Part shown: positions 39,978-48,888 of the stretch, in pieces | Numbering within the stretch: the first letter of the stretch is position 1 | Layout of the letters: each line of letters begins with the position of its first letter | NCBI GenBank assembly: GCA_017434025.1 | Contig: JAFRGC010000029.1 | Location: 1-50,305, forward strand | Length of the DNA: 50,305 bases | Source: Mogibacterium sp. | GTDB taxonomy: Bacteria > Bacillota > Clostridia > Peptostreptococcales > Anaerovoracaceae | Direction of reading: 5' to 3' | Notes under the pieces: generated by a model | Seen by the model: only the letters and a program-made list of their open reading frames with translations | What the model was told of the DNA's origin: nothing | Databases searched by the model: none | Made by a program: the position numbers and the translations under genes

Positions 39978-41651
39978 TTAGCAGTCTATCTGAGCGGATA
40001 TCCTGCTGCGGACGGTCTGTTCTCCCATGATCTGCTGGATAGCCCAGACATCAGGAGAGGTAGCTCTTCCCATAAGAGCAATACGAATGACGGTGCTCAC
40101 ATGCCCGACATGGCCTTTGTATTCTTCCGGATGCTTCTTGAAATCCTTCGGCTTAGCAGCATATCCGAGATCAACAGCAAGCTCTCTGATCTTGCCGAAC
40201 CACTGCTCATTATCGTCAGAGTGGTCATAAGACTCGAGATAGGATCTGAGGATCACATCCTTGTCTGCCGCTGCTTCTGCAGGATACTCATCTTCGATCC
40301 TGAATGCTTCGTCGAAGAAGTAGCCGATATACTCCATGATCTGCCTTGCGTATACCAGGTCAGCCCTTGGCCTTGCGTCATGCCTGCCGAGATCGAGGAT
40401 CGCTGCCAGATGATCCATGTCTCTGAAAACATAACTGTATTCAGGCGCGAATTCCTCTGACCAGGATCTGAGCCATCCCGCAAGTTCTGCTGCGTCGATC
40501 CTCAGCAGAGTGCTCTTGCTGACATCGTTGAGCTTGTCGAGGTCAAACAGAGCCCCGCTGCTTGACATCTTCTCTGTCGTGAAGTCAAAATCATCGGTCG
40601 GCGCGTCAGGATTGGCGAGGCGCCACTCTTCGTAATTCGAGTTGAGAATGGTGAGCAGGTATTCTCTGACTGCAGCAGGGTGATATCCCTGACTCCTGTA
40701 GAAATCAAGTGAAAGCTCAGGATCCTTCCTCTTGGAGAGTTTGCGCTTATTGCCGTCCTCACCGATCTTCATAAGCTGCGCGGTGTGGCAGTATACCGGG
40801 AGGTCCCATCCGAGATCCTCAAACAGTTCAATGTGGATCGGAAGGGAAGGGAGCCACTCTTCGCCTCTGACGACATGAGTGGTACGCATCAGGTGATCGT
40901 CCACGACATGCGCAAAATGATAGGTCGGAATGCCTGTCTGCTTGATGATGACGACATCCTGGAAGTTGTCAGGTACCGACAGCTCTCCGCGGATCGCATC
41001 GATCACAGTGTGCCTTGCGGTCTCTTCTGCGGAAGCGTTCGGTACTCCGTGAGACTTGAGCCTGATGACGAATGGTTCGCCGGCTCTGATCTTCGACTCT
41101 ACCTCAGCTGCCACGGCAGGATCCTTATCCCAGTCTCTGTACTTAGACCAGCCGGCATAGATACCAGGCGAAGTCTTCGCAGCTTCCTGCTGCTCTCTGA
41201 TCGCAGAGATCTCATCCTCAGACAGGAAGCATGGATACGCAAGACCCTGCTCCAGCAGGCGCTTGGCAAATGTGCGGTAGATCTCGCCTCTGTGGCTCTG
41301 AGTATAGTCACCGTAGGTGCCGATATCACCGTTCTCGGTAACGCCTTCGTCAAAATTGATACCGAAGAAAGCGAGCGAGCTGATGATGATCTCCACAGCG
41401 TTCTCCACAAATCTCTTGTCATCTGTATCCTCGATGCGGAGGAAAAATGTTCCGCCGCTCTGATGAGCGAGCCGTTCGTCGACAAATGCTCCGTAGAGAT
41501 TGCCGAGATGGATGAATCCGGTCGGGCTTGGACCGAGACGAGTGACTTTGGCACCCGCAGGGAGGTCCCTTGCAGGATACATTGCTTCGTATTCCTCAGG
41601 AGTATGAGGAAGGGAAGGGTATATAAGATCAGCTAATTCGATATTGTTCAT
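39978..41651 (-). CDS. gltX: Glutamate--tRNA ligase
   Basis: Charges tRNA with glutamate; 557 residues, about 70 longer than the common bacterial form. The class I signature is PSPTGFIHLGN near 41-51, and KLSKRKD near 300 is the KMSKS loop. The start ATG 41651 is chosen with AAAGGA 9 nt upstream; ATG 41660 touches that site. The open frame continues upstream through the giant hairpin and the promoter, so that part is not coding. The C-terminal anticodon-binding region is extended (FKKHPEEYKGHVGHVSTVIRIALMG). An N-terminal about 40-residue extension with an acidic EEYEAMYPARDLPAG is also unusual. Confidence 0.92.
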   Translation of the reverse strand: MNNIELADLIYPSLPHTPEEYEAMYPARDLPAGAKVTRLGPSPTGFIHLGNLYGAFVDERLAHQSGGTFFLRIEDTDDKRFVENAVEIIISSLAFFGINFDEGVTENGDIGTYGDYTQSHRGEIYRTFAKRLLEQGLAYPCFLSEDEISAIREQQEAAKTSPGIYAGWSKYRDWDKDPAVAAEVESKIRAGEPFVIRLKSHGVPNASAEETARHTVIDAIRGELSVPDNFQDVVIIKQTGIPTYHFAHVVDDHLMRTTHVVRGEEWLPSLPIHIELFEDLGWDLPVYCHTAQLMKIGEDGNKRKLSKRKDPELSLDFYRSQGYHPAAVREYLLTILNSNYEEWRLANPDAPTDDFDFTTEKMSSSGALFDLDKLNDVSKSTLLRIDAAELAGWLRSWSEEFAPEYSYVFRDMDHLAAILDLGRHDARPRADLVYARQIMEYIGYFFDEAFRIEDEYPAEAAADKDVILRSYLESYDHSDDNEQWFGKIRELAVDLGYAAKPKDFKKHPEEYKGHVGHVSTVIRIALMGRATSPDVWAIQQIMGEQTVRSRISAQIDC

Positions 41652-41690
41652 AGTTTTCATTCCTTTGTTCAATTGTATTGCAACCATATA

Positions 41691-41720
41691 ATTATAGCGT
41701 AAAGAGAGAGCAGAATGCAA
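41691..41720 (-). promoter_or_regulatory. Promoter of gltX
   Basis: Minus strand TTGCAT (41720-41715), 18 bp, TATAAT (41696-41691). The start near 41684 lies downstream of the giant hairpin, which is thus outside the gltX transcript. Confidence 0.75.
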
Positions 41721-41730
41721 TTTGTCCGTG

Positions 41731-41859
41731 CTTCTGTAAGTGTAATAAGATGCGGCGCGTATGTCCGCGCAAATAAGTGCTCCCTCGCCGGGATATCCAT
41801 CCTCGTCGGTCTTGATTTGTGCGGACATACGCGCCGCATCAGTGGTCACTTGCAGAAAG
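41731..41859. repeat. Giant hairpin / long inverted repeat element
   Basis: GATGCGGCGCGTATGTCCGC (41749-41768) is perfectly complementary to 41821-41840. Pairing continues inward through CAAAT (41770-41774) with ATTTG (41815-41819) and outward through TTCTGTAAGTG (41732-41742) with CACTTGCAGAA (41847-41857), across a symmetric 6-nt internal loop. The central loop (about 41778-41810) contains CGGGATATCC. The block is GC-rich in an AT-rich spacer and has no T run on either side. It could be a MITE-like repeat, a folded RNA or a processing site. Confidence 0.8.
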
Positions 41860-41914
41860 ATCAGGATCAGTTGTAATATCTGCCAAAAAAACACAATAAA
41901 TGTTATTTCCCCGA

Positions 41915-41943
41915 TTGACTGAAAACATTGGAATAACTATAAT
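41915..41943 (+). promoter_or_regulatory. Promoter of the PPi-phosphofructokinase gene
   Basis: TTGACT (41915-41920), 17 bp, TATAAT (41938-41943). A 5' leader of roughly 98 nt follows. Confidence 0.8.
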
Positions 41944-42047
41944 AGAGAAGATTTCGGATCATTTGATATAAAGAAAAACATTATTGACATAGGCCGGTAA
42001 GCTGCAGGAATTGATGCAGTCTCAGAGGCCGGGAAGGAAAATTGAAA

Positions 42048-43295
42048 ATGAAGGGAAATGTAATTATTGGACAGTCAGGGGGACCGACCGCAGTTATCAA
42101 CGCAAGCCTTGCAGGCGTCATCAAAGCATCCTGGAAAGAGGGCATCAGAAGGATCTACGGAATGCACTACGGAATCGAGGGCCTGCTGAATGAAGATATT
42201 GTAGATATCGAGGATTATATCGTTACATCACAGGACCTGTCCCTGCTCAAGAGGACACCGTCTGCGTTCCTCGGAACATGCCGCTACAAGCTGCCTGAGA
42301 TCGAAGGCAACGAAGCAGTATATGAGAAGATCTTCGACATCCTTGATAAGAAGAACATCGAGTTCTTCCTCTATAACGGCGGTAACGATTCGATGGATAC
42401 CATCAAACAGCTTTCAGACTATGCTGCTGCTCATAACAAGAAGCAGAAGTTCATGGGAATCCCTAAGACGATCGACAACGACCTGCCGCTGACAGACCAC
42501 TGCCCTGGATACGGTTCAGCTGCAAAGTACATTGCAACTTCCATGAAGGAGCTCATCCATGACAACGAGAGCTATGGCGCTTCCAAGTCCACAGTCCTCA
42601 TCGTTGAGATCATGGGACGTCATACAGGATGGCTGACAGCATCTGCTGCACTTTCCAAGGACATCGATTGCTCAGGACCGGACCTTATCTATCTTCCTGA
42701 GGTAGTATTCGATGTTGAGAAATTTGTCAACAAGGTCAAAGATCTTGCAAGAAACAAGAAGTCGATCGTTATCGCAGTATCTGAAGGCCTCAAGGTCGAG
42801 GACGGACGTTTCCTCTGCGAACTCGGACAGAGCTCAGAGCATGTAGACGCGTTCGGCCACAAGAAACTGTCAGGCGCAGCTGCTTATCTTGCAGGCGTCG
42901 TAACAGCAGAGACAGGCCTCAAGTCCCGCTACGTAGAGTTCTCATCACTCCAGAGATGCGCAGCACACCTCGCATCCCGCTGTGATAATGACGAAGCTTA
43001 TAACGTTGGATTCCTCGCTGCTAAGGCTGCTTTCAACGGTGAGACCGGCAAGATGGTCAGCATCGAAGTCCAGTCCCGCGATCCGTACATCAGCAGCTAT
43101 GATATGTTCGATATCCACGAAGTAGCCAATGTAGAGCGCAACGTGCCTAAGAACTGGATCATCAATGATGGGACCTATGTAAGCGATGAGTACCTTGACT
43201 ATGCAAGACCGCTGATCAACGGAATGCTCAACCCTTACTTCGCAGGCGGACTTCCAGTCCATCTCACAATGATGAAGAAGAGAAAGACAAAATAG
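42048..43295 (+). CDS. pfp: Pyrophosphate-dependent phosphofructokinase
   Basis: Reversible glycolytic phosphorylation of fructose 6-phosphate using pyrophosphate; 415 residues. Donor specificity is readable: G111-G112-N113-D114 has Asp in place of the Gly of ATP-PFK, and PKTIDNDL (139-146) has Lys140 where ATP enzymes have Gly. The substrate-binding motif MGRHTGWL lies near 191. GGGAAGGA lies 9 nt before ATG 42048; an upstream TTG at 42042 is unlikely. Single gene with its own promoter and terminator. This enzyme spares ATP in anaerobes. Confidence 0.93.
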   Translation: MKGNVIIGQSGGPTAVINASLAGVIKASWKEGIRRIYGMHYGIEGLLNEDIVDIEDYIVTSQDLSLLKRTPSAFLGTCRYKLPEIEGNEAVYEKIFDILDKKNIEFFLYNGGNDSMDTIKQLSDYAAAHNKKQKFMGIPKTIDNDLPLTDHCPGYGSAAKYIATSMKELIHDNESYGASKSTVLIVEIMGRHTGWLTASAALSKDIDCSGPDLIYLPEVVFDVEKFVNKVKDLARNKKSIVIAVSEGLKVEDGRFLCELGQSSEHVDAFGHKKLSGAAAYLAGVVTAETGLKSRYVEFSSLQRCAAHLASRCDNDEAYNVGFLAAKAAFNGETGKMVSIEVQSRDPYISSYDMFDIHEVANVERNVPKNWIINDGTYVSDEYLDYARPLINGMLNPYFAGGLPVHLTMMKKRKTK

Positions 43296-43322
43296 CGATC
43301 TGTCGCATGATAATGACGATCA

Positions 43323-43350
43323 GAACATCCGGGATCATTCCCGGATGTTC
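43323..43350 (+). terminator. Terminator of pfp
   Basis: GAACATCCGGGA (43323-43334), TCAT, TCCCGGATGTTC (43339-43350), a perfect 12-bp stem followed by TTGCATT, a weak T run. Confidence 0.75.
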
Positions 43351-43387
43351 TTGCATTCATGCTTTTATGGAGTAAGGAGCTGTTTTA

Positions 43388-43416
43388 TTGAAATACTCTG
43401 CTCCATGATTTATAAT
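43388..43416 (+). promoter_or_regulatory. Promoter of pta
   Basis: TTGAAA (43388-43393), 17 bp, TATAAT (43411-43416). Confidence 0.75.
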
Positions 43417-43499
43417 CATAATGTTAGGCAGCCTATACTCAGCTGCCGGCATATATTACTGCAGATCAATCATAATGAAGAGATAACAGGAGACCAGAT

Positions 43500-44513
43500 A
43501 TGTTTGATAAACTGATCGAAAAGGTTAAGGCTCAGCCTAAGAAAATCGTTTTCACAGAGGGTACAGATGCACGTATCCAGGAAGCTGCTGCCAGACTTCT
43601 CGAAGAGGAGCTCATGGGCGTAGTACTCGTAGGTAATGTTGATGAAGTCAAGGCTGCTGCAGCTGCCAAGGGATTCAATATCGACAAGGCAGAGATCGTT
43701 GATCCTGCTGCTTATGAGGGAATGGAAGAGATGGTCGAGAAGATGGTCGAGCTCCGCAAGGGCAAGATGACTCCGGAAGAATGCAGAGCTAACCTGCTCA
43801 AGGGCAACTATTTCGGAACAATGCTCGTCAAGATGGGCAAGGCTGACTGCCTCCTCGGCGGCGCTACATATTCCACCGCTGACACCATCCGCCCGGCGCT
43901 TCAGCTCGTTAAGACGAAGCCAGGCGCACACCTCGTAAGCTCATGCTTCATCCTCAACAGAGACTTTGGCGACGAGGCTCTCCGTACCATCGCTATGGGC
44001 GACTGCGCAGTCAATCTTGACTATCAGGACACTGTAGATAAGAAGACCGGCGAGGTCACTTTCACAGGCGCTCAGAAGCTCGCAGAAGTCGCTGTAGAGA
44101 TCGAGAAATGCGCTAAGATCTTCGGCATCGACCCTAAGGTAGCTATGCTGAGCTTCTCAACTAAGGGATCCGGCAAGGGCGGCACAGTTGCTCTCTCCGC
44201 AGAGGCAACCAAGATCGCAAAGGAACTCAATCCTGAGATGAAGATCGATGGCGAGATGCAGTTCGACGCAGCGGTCAGCCCGACAGTAGGACAGCTCAAA
44301 TTCCCTGGATCCGATGTAGCAGGATACGCTAATACATTCGTATTCCCACTCATCGAGGCAGGCAATATCGGTTACAAGATCGCTCAGAGACTTGGCGGAT
44401 ATGCTGCTTACGGCCCGATCCTCCTCGGACTCAATGCACCTATCAATGACCTCTCCCGTGGATGTGATGCAGAGGAAGTCTACAGAATGTCCATCATCAC
44501 AGCAGCGCTGTAA
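43500..44513 (+). CDS. pta: Phosphate acetyltransferase
   Basis: Converts acetyl-CoA and phosphate to acetyl phosphate in acetate fermentation; 337 residues, the short Firmicutes form without the N-terminal regulatory domain. KIVFTEGTDARIQEAA at 15-30, LGGATYSTADTIRPALQ near 121, STKGSGKG near 222 and the PTVGQLKFPGSDVAGYANTFVFP region near 258-280 are all conserved in the family. AGGAGA precedes ATG. ackA is not adjacent, so the acetate kinase gene must be elsewhere. Confidence 0.93.
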   Translation: MFDKLIEKVKAQPKKIVFTEGTDARIQEAAARLLEEELMGVVLVGNVDEVKAAAAAKGFNIDKAEIVDPAAYEGMEEMVEKMVELRKGKMTPEECRANLLKGNYFGTMLVKMGKADCLLGGATYSTADTIRPALQLVKTKPGAHLVSSCFILNRDFGDEALRTIAMGDCAVNLDYQDTVDKKTGEVTFTGAQKLAEVAVEIEKCAKIFGIDPKVAMLSFSTKGSGKGGTVALSAEATKIAKELNPEMKIDGEMQFDAAVSPTVGQLKFPGSDVAGYANTFVFPLIEAGNIGYKIAQRLGGYAAYGPILLGLNAPINDLSRGCDAEEVYRMSIITAAL

Positions 44514-44559
44514 TCAGCCGGCCCGGATATAACGGGTCTGTACAGAAAGGAACAATAAA

Positions 44560-45702
44560 TTGGGCGGGAATATCACGATCAAAGAAGTTACAACCAAATC
44601 ACAACTCAAGATCTTCGTGGACTTGCCGAATAAAATGTACAGGGACGATCCAAACTTCGTCCCTGCATTCTTTGGTGACGATATGGAGGACTGGGACAAG
44701 ACGAAGAACCCTGCTTTCGAGTACTGCGAGGCGAGGGCATTCCTGGCGTACCGCGGCGACGAGGTAGTCGGCAGGATCGGAGCGATCCTCAGTCACGCAG
44801 CGAACGAGAAATGGGGCACTAAGAGAATGAGATTCTCGCAGGTCGATTTCATAGATGACCGCGATGTATCAAAGGCGCTCTTCGATACCGTAGAGAACTG
44901 GGCCAGAGAGAAGGGGATGACCGAGGTACAGGGACCGCTAGGGTTCTGTGACCTGGACAGGGAAGGCATGCTGGTGGAAGGATTTGACAAGCGCAGCATG
45001 TTCATCACCTATTATAATTACCCGTACTATATCGATCATCTTACAGAGCTCGGCTATGTCAAGGACACCGACTGGATCGAGCACACGATCCCGATCGGAG
45101 ACGGCAGTGAGAATGACGAGAATTACCAGCGCCTCAAGAGGATCTCGGACGTAATGCTGAGGCGCACTGGCTTCCACAAGGTAGTGACCAGGAAGCGCAG
45201 CGATATCAAGCCTTATGTTCGTCAGGCATTCGAGCTGATTAATGTCGCATATGCGCCGCTGTACGGTGTCGTTGAGCTCAATGAAAGGCAAATCGAGAAA
45301 TACACCAACAAATTCCTGCCGCTCGTCGATCCGGACTTCTGCTGCCTCATCGTCGATGACAATGACAAGCTGATGGGATTCGGAGTCGGAGCGCCGTCAA
45401 TGGCAGAAGCAATGAAGAAGTGCCACGGACATCTGTTCCCGTTCGGATGGATGGGCGTATTGAGATCTCTCAAGAAGAACGATGCCCTGGATCTGCTCCT
45501 CATCGCTGTCAGACCGGAACTGCAGAAGACCGGCGTCAACGGGATCATCATGGAGCATCTCTACTCAGGCTGCGTCAAGCATGGCATCGACCATGCCGAG
45601 ACAGGTCCTCAGCTTGAACTCAACACCAAGGTGCACAGCCAGTGGAAAATGTTCAATGTTGACATCCAGAAGAGACGCCGCTGTTTCGTTAAAGCATTGT
45701 AA
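44560..45702 (+). CDS. GNAT-superfamily-like acyltransferase
   Basis: A 380-residue cytoplasmic protein that looks like one or two GNAT-type domains. The first part includes RAFLAYRGDEVVGRIGAILSHAANEKW and a strand-turn-helix; the second part from about 220 has DDNDKLMGFGVGAPS and LLLIAVRPELQKTGVNGIIMEHLY, the latter resembling the acetyl-CoA binding helix. The TTG start at 44560 has AAAGGA 7 nt upstream; no ATG lies at the expected position. Substrate unknown. It runs from 46 bp after pta to 8 bp before the YitT gene. Confidence 0.75.
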   Translation: MGGNITIKEVTTKSQLKIFVDLPNKMYRDDPNFVPAFFGDDMEDWDKTKNPAFEYCEARAFLAYRGDEVVGRIGAILSHAANEKWGTKRMRFSQVDFIDDRDVSKALFDTVENWAREKGMTEVQGPLGFCDLDREGMLVEGFDKRSMFITYYNYPYYIDHLTELGYVKDTDWIEHTIPIGDGSENDENYQRLKRISDVMLRRTGFHKVVTRKRSDIKPYVRQAFELINVAYAPLYGVVELNERQIEKYTNKFLPLVDPDFCCLIVDDNDKLMGFGVGAPSMAEAMKKCHGHLFPFGWMGVLRSLKKNDALDLLLIAVRPELQKTGVNGIIMEHLYSGCVKHGIDHAETGPQLELNTKVHSQWKMFNVDIQKRRRCFVKAL

Positions 45703-45710
45703 TTAGGGTT

Positions 45711-46595
45711 ATGGACATTAATTTGAATAAGAAGACCTTGTACAGGATCGCCATCACGGTGCTCGGCAACCTTACTTATGCTGCCGGGGTCAACCTCATG
45801 ATCAATCCTATACATCTGTACAGCGGAGGATTTACCGGGATAGCCCAGCTGGTCAGGACATTCCTGATCGAATACCTGCATGTGCCTGTGATAGGCGGGC
45901 TCGATTACATGGGCATCATCTACTTCCTGATCAATGTTCCGTTCTTCATTATGGCTTACAGAGTCATGGGACGCAAATTCTGCGTTACGACTCTCATATC
46001 GATCGCGATGGCTTCAGCATTTCTCGCGATCATTCCGGTACCTTCGACACCGATCGTTTCTGACCGCATTCTTGCGTCAGTCGTCGGAGGTCTTGGTTCG
46101 GGATTTGGCGCGGGACTGGTGCTGAGAGCAGGCAGTTCGCAGGGAGGACAGGATCTGATTGGAGTATGTCTTGCCAAAACCCATCCGGACTTCAAGGTCG
46201 GTGCGATCGGGATCGTCATCAGTGTGTGCATCTACACGATCTGCCTGTTCGTGTATGATATCGAGACAGTGCTGTACTCCATCATCTTTGCGGTGATGAC
46301 AGGCATTTTCATCGACAAGGTCCATACGCAGAACATCAAGATGCAGTGCATGATCTTTACCAAGAAGGAAGGGCTGGTGGATGCCATTCTGCACGATCTC
46401 AACCGGGGAGCGACCACATGGGAGGGTATGGGTGCCTATACCAGAGAAGACGCTCATGTGATCGTCACAGTGATCTCCAAATACGAAGAGACGCATCTGC
46501 GTGAGATCATCGCCAGAGCCGATCCGGACGCGTTTATGATTATAACTGAGAACACGAGAGTGGCGGGAAACTTCCAGAAGAGATTTACAGAATAA
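45711..46595 (+). CDS. YitT family membrane protein (second copy)
   Basis: A 294-residue membrane protein with five hydrophobic segments and a C-terminal DUF2179-like domain (MCIFTKKEGLVDAILHDL-type region, then ATTWEGMGAYTREDAHVIVTVI near 225-248). It is a paralogue of the protein at 20361 with the same length and topology. The start lies 8 bp after the GNAT-like gene and is thus coupled to it. Function is unsettled. A terminator follows. Confidence 0.85.
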   Translation: MDINLNKKTLYRIAITVLGNLTYAAGVNLMINPIHLYSGGFTGIAQLVRTFLIEYLHVPVIGGLDYMGIIYFLINVPFFIMAYRVMGRKFCVTTLISIAMASAFLAIIPVPSTPIVSDRILASVVGGLGSGFGAGLVLRAGSSQGGQDLIGVCLAKTHPDFKVGAIGIVISVCIYTICLFVYDIETVLYSIIFAVMTGIFIDKVHTQNIKMQCMIFTKKEGLVDAILHDLNRGATTWEGMGAYTREDAHVIVTVISKYEETHLREIIARADPDAFMIITENTRVAGNFQKRFTE

Positions 46596-46607
46596 CACAA
46601 TGAAATA

Positions 46608-46643
46608 AGCAGGGGCTTCTGATGAGGAATGCCCCTGCTTTTT
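46608..46643. terminator. Terminator between the second yitT and xth
   Basis: AGCAGGGGC (46608-46616) and GCCCCTGCT (46631-46639) with TTTT after. It can stop the rightward yitT transcript and, weakly, the leftward xth transcript. Confidence 0.85.
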
Positions 46644-46660
46644 GATATTTATAGAATCGG

Positions 46661-47419
46661 TTATAACTGCAGTTCCACAGTTACCGGACAGTGGTCGCTG
46701 CCCATGATATCTGTCAGGATCTCGGCGTTGATCAGCTTGTCTCTCAGCCTGTCTGATATGATGAAATAGTCTATGCGCCACCCGGCGTTCTTCTCTCTGG
46801 CTCTGAACCTGTAGGACCACCATGAATAGGTGACAGTATCCGGATACAGGTATCTGAATGTATCTGTGAAACCGGCATCGAGCAGCTCTGTCATCTTGCC
46901 GCGCTCTTCGTCAGAGAATCCTGCATTGCCGCGGTTGGTCTTAGGGTTCTTGAGGTCGATCTCGTTGTGCGCCACATTGAGATCCCCGCAGTAGATCACC
47001 GGTTTGACATTGTCCAGCTCGCTCATATATCCGCGCATCGCGTCTTCGAATTCACAACGGTAACCGATACGCGCGAGTCCGTCCTGTGCATTAGGCACAT
47101 AGCAGCAGATGAGATAGAATTCCGGATACTCCAGCGTGATGACACGGCCTTCTTCATCGTGTTCGCCGTTGATCCCATAGGAGACCGACAGCGGTTCGCC
47201 CAGCGACTTCTTCGCGAAAATAGCGGTTCCCGAGTAGCCTTTCTTCACCGCATAGTTGTAGTATTCATAATACTCTGACGGATGGAAATCCGCCTGACCG
47301 GCCTGCATTTTGGTTTCCTGCAGACATACAAAGTCCGCGCCAAGTGACGCGAACACTTCTTCAAATCCCTTGTTCAGGACAGCTCTGAACCCGTTTACAT
47401 TCCAGCTGACGAATTTCAT
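46661..47419 (-). CDS. xth: Exodeoxyribonuclease III / AP endonuclease
   Basis: DNA-repair nuclease of 252 residues in the exonuclease-endonuclease-phosphatase superfamily. The catalytic motifs are SWNVNGFRA near 5-13, LQETK (catalytic Glu) near 35, CGDLNVAHNEIDLKNPK near 150 and GSDHCPV near 242. The ATG at 47417-47419 is chosen since the product then begins at MKFVSWN as in the family; the ribosome site AAGGAG is 13 nt away, and a TTG at 47431 is too close to it. It lies 17 bp after the GH25 gene in the leftward direction and is co-transcribed with it. Confidence 0.92.
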   Translation of the reverse strand: MKFVSWNVNGFRAVLNKGFEEVFASLGADFVCLQETKMQAGQADFHPSEYYEYYNYAVKKGYSGTAIFAKKSLGEPLSVSYGINGEHDEEGRVITLEYPEFYLICCYVPNAQDGLARIGYRCEFEDAMRGYMSELDNVKPVIYCGDLNVAHNEIDLKNPKTNRGNAGFSDEERGKMTELLDAGFTDTFRYLYPDTVTYSWWSYRFRAREKNAGWRIDYFIISDRLRDKLINAEILTDIMGSDHCPVTVELQL

Positions 47420-47436
47420 ATGTTCAAACAAACTCC

Positions 47437-48690
47437 TTATTGTTCTGTATCCTGTTCCTGATCCTGACTCTTATCTTCTATCTTGAACGGGACCATCATC
47501 CAGTTCTTGTATTTGCCGATCCCTCGAACAACGATGTATCCCCGGTCGCCGCCTGTGTTGTTCACGACAGACAGCTGATAATCGTGGCCTCTGGCAAGAC
47601 CGCGGCCTTCATAGGTGATCCCGAGCTTTGGAATTGCGCGGCGGTTCTTGATCTTGGTAACGGAACGCTGGAAGGAGATGTGGCATTCTCCTATCGAGAT
47701 ACGCTGCTTGTCTTTGATGCCTTCGCCGCGGGTTTTGTACACTTTGCCCGGCTCAACGTACCAGAAATCATGATCAACGTTGCTGGTATATCCTCCGATG
47801 CGTCCCTGGTCCGAACACTGCCAGAACATGTAGTCCGCGTCGAGATCCGCTGTGGTGTTGTAACGTGCCAGCCACAGAGTAGCTTCGTCATCGAGGATCG
47901 CAGCATCCATGTAGTGGGTGAGCATGTCGAGGTTAGCGTATACTGCCGACTCATAGCCGGCTTTCTCGACTCTGCGGCAGAACGCCAGCACGATATCGTG
48001 ATAGAGGGAAGCGGCGTACAGATCGCCTGCCTGGATCTTCTTCTCGACTCTGCCGCCGGGATAGATCTCAAAGTCTATAACGAGAGGCATTGTGATATCG
48101 TACTTCTTGACTTTGTCGAGCAGGAATTCCGCTTCGTCCACAGCTTCCGCAGGAGTCGTCGCCTGGGAGTAGAAATACGCTCCGGTCATGATGCCTGCAT
48201 TGGAGGCGCCTTTGATGTTCCTGACAAACTGAGCATCGGCATGCAGACTGCCATCCTCTGCGCTGCGGTATCCGGCGCGGATGAACGCAAAGTCGACGCC
48301 ACTGGATTTGACCTTCTTCCACTTGATGTCTTTGCCCTGATGTTCAGAGACGTCGATACCGTTGAGTACTGCACAGCTGTTGAACCGATCAGAGTGGGTG
48401 AATCCTGCATCCGAGATATACACACTTGTGCCTTTCTGAACGAAATCTACAACTCTGAATGTATAGTAAGCGACGATGATGATCACGATAAGGATGAAGA
48501 AGTATTTGAAAGGCTTGAGAATAGGGTTTCTCTTACGTCTCCTCCTTCTCTGCGGCTGATGCGGATCGCGGCTGTACTGGCTGCTGTCCGGAGATTTCCT
48601 GACCGGAAGATCCTTGACCGCCTTCTCAACAGCGTCATTGACAGCAAAAGGTCTGTATCCGTTATCGCGTGACTCACGATGATCGTCCAT
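47437..48690 (-). CDS. Membrane-anchored GH25 lysozyme-like muramidase
   Basis: A 417-residue type II membrane protein with about 60 cytoplasmic residues ending in a run of arginines, one membrane segment (about 62-80), and an extracellular GH25 domain (about 105-300). Catalytic residues include D113 (GIDVSEHQG) and the acidic pair in LVIDFE near 205-209; FAFIRAGYRS and GAYFYSQA fit the family. A C-terminal beta-type domain (about 330-400) and a short Asp/Gln/Glu tail follow. It should cut peptidoglycan at the cell surface in growth or division. AAAGGAG lies upstream of the ATG. Confidence 0.9.
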   Translation of the reverse strand: MDDHRESRDNGYRPFAVNDAVEKAVKDLPVRKSPDSSQYSRDPHQPQRRRRRKRNPILKPFKYFFILIVIIIVAYYTFRVVDFVQKGTSVYISDAGFTHSDRFNSCAVLNGIDVSEHQGKDIKWKKVKSSGVDFAFIRAGYRSAEDGSLHADAQFVRNIKGASNAGIMTGAYFYSQATTPAEAVDEAEFLLDKVKKYDITMPLVIDFEIYPGGRVEKKIQAGDLYAASLYHDIVLAFCRRVEKAGYESAVYANLDMLTHYMDAAILDDEATLWLARYNTTADLDADYMFWQCSDQGRIGGYTSNVDHDFWYVEPGKVYKTRGEGIKDKQRISIGECHISFQRSVTKIKNRRAIPKLGITYEGRGLARGHDYQLSVVNNTGGDRGYIVVRGIGKYKNWMMVPFKIEDKSQDQEQDTEQ

Positions 48691-48715
48691 GAATGCATAC
48701 TCCTTTCTCCCTTAA

Positions 48716-48745
48716 ATTGTAGCATATGCGGACACTGTTGGACAA
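48716..48745 (-). promoter_or_regulatory. Promoter of the GH25-xth operon
   Basis: Minus strand TTGTCC (48745-48740), 18 bp, TACAAT (48721-48716) with TG one base upstream. Confidence 0.65.
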
Positions 48746-48776
48746 AATAAAAACATCCATGAACATATATAGGTGT

Positions 48777-48782
48777 TATAAT
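48777..48782 (+). promoter_or_regulatory. Extended -10 promoter of the aminotransferase gene
   Basis: TGtTATAAT with hexamer 48777-48782, 106 bp before the start codon. The leader between them has a TTGACA (48830-48835) but without a properly spaced -10. Confidence 0.45.
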
Positions 48783-48888
48783 TTTATCAGAACAATGCTC
48801 TGCAGGCAGTTATCGTGGCTTGCAGACTGTTGACAGCAACTTCTAATTATACTGTTGCCGAATGGATACTAATTAAAGGAGAATAGAA

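Noticed and set aside
41652-41894. An 81-codon upstream extension of gltX
   Set aside because: It runs through the gltX promoter and the giant hairpin and has no family similarity; ATG 41651 has a good ribosome site.
47440-48672. A 410-codon plus-strand open frame opposite the GH25 gene
   Set aside because: The minus-strand protein has a membrane anchor and catalytic GH25 motifs; the plus-strand product has no recognisable domain.
48830-48853. TTGACA and TATACT upstream of the aminotransferase gene as a promoter
   Set aside because: The spacer is only 12 bp. The extended -10 at 48777-48782 is preferred.
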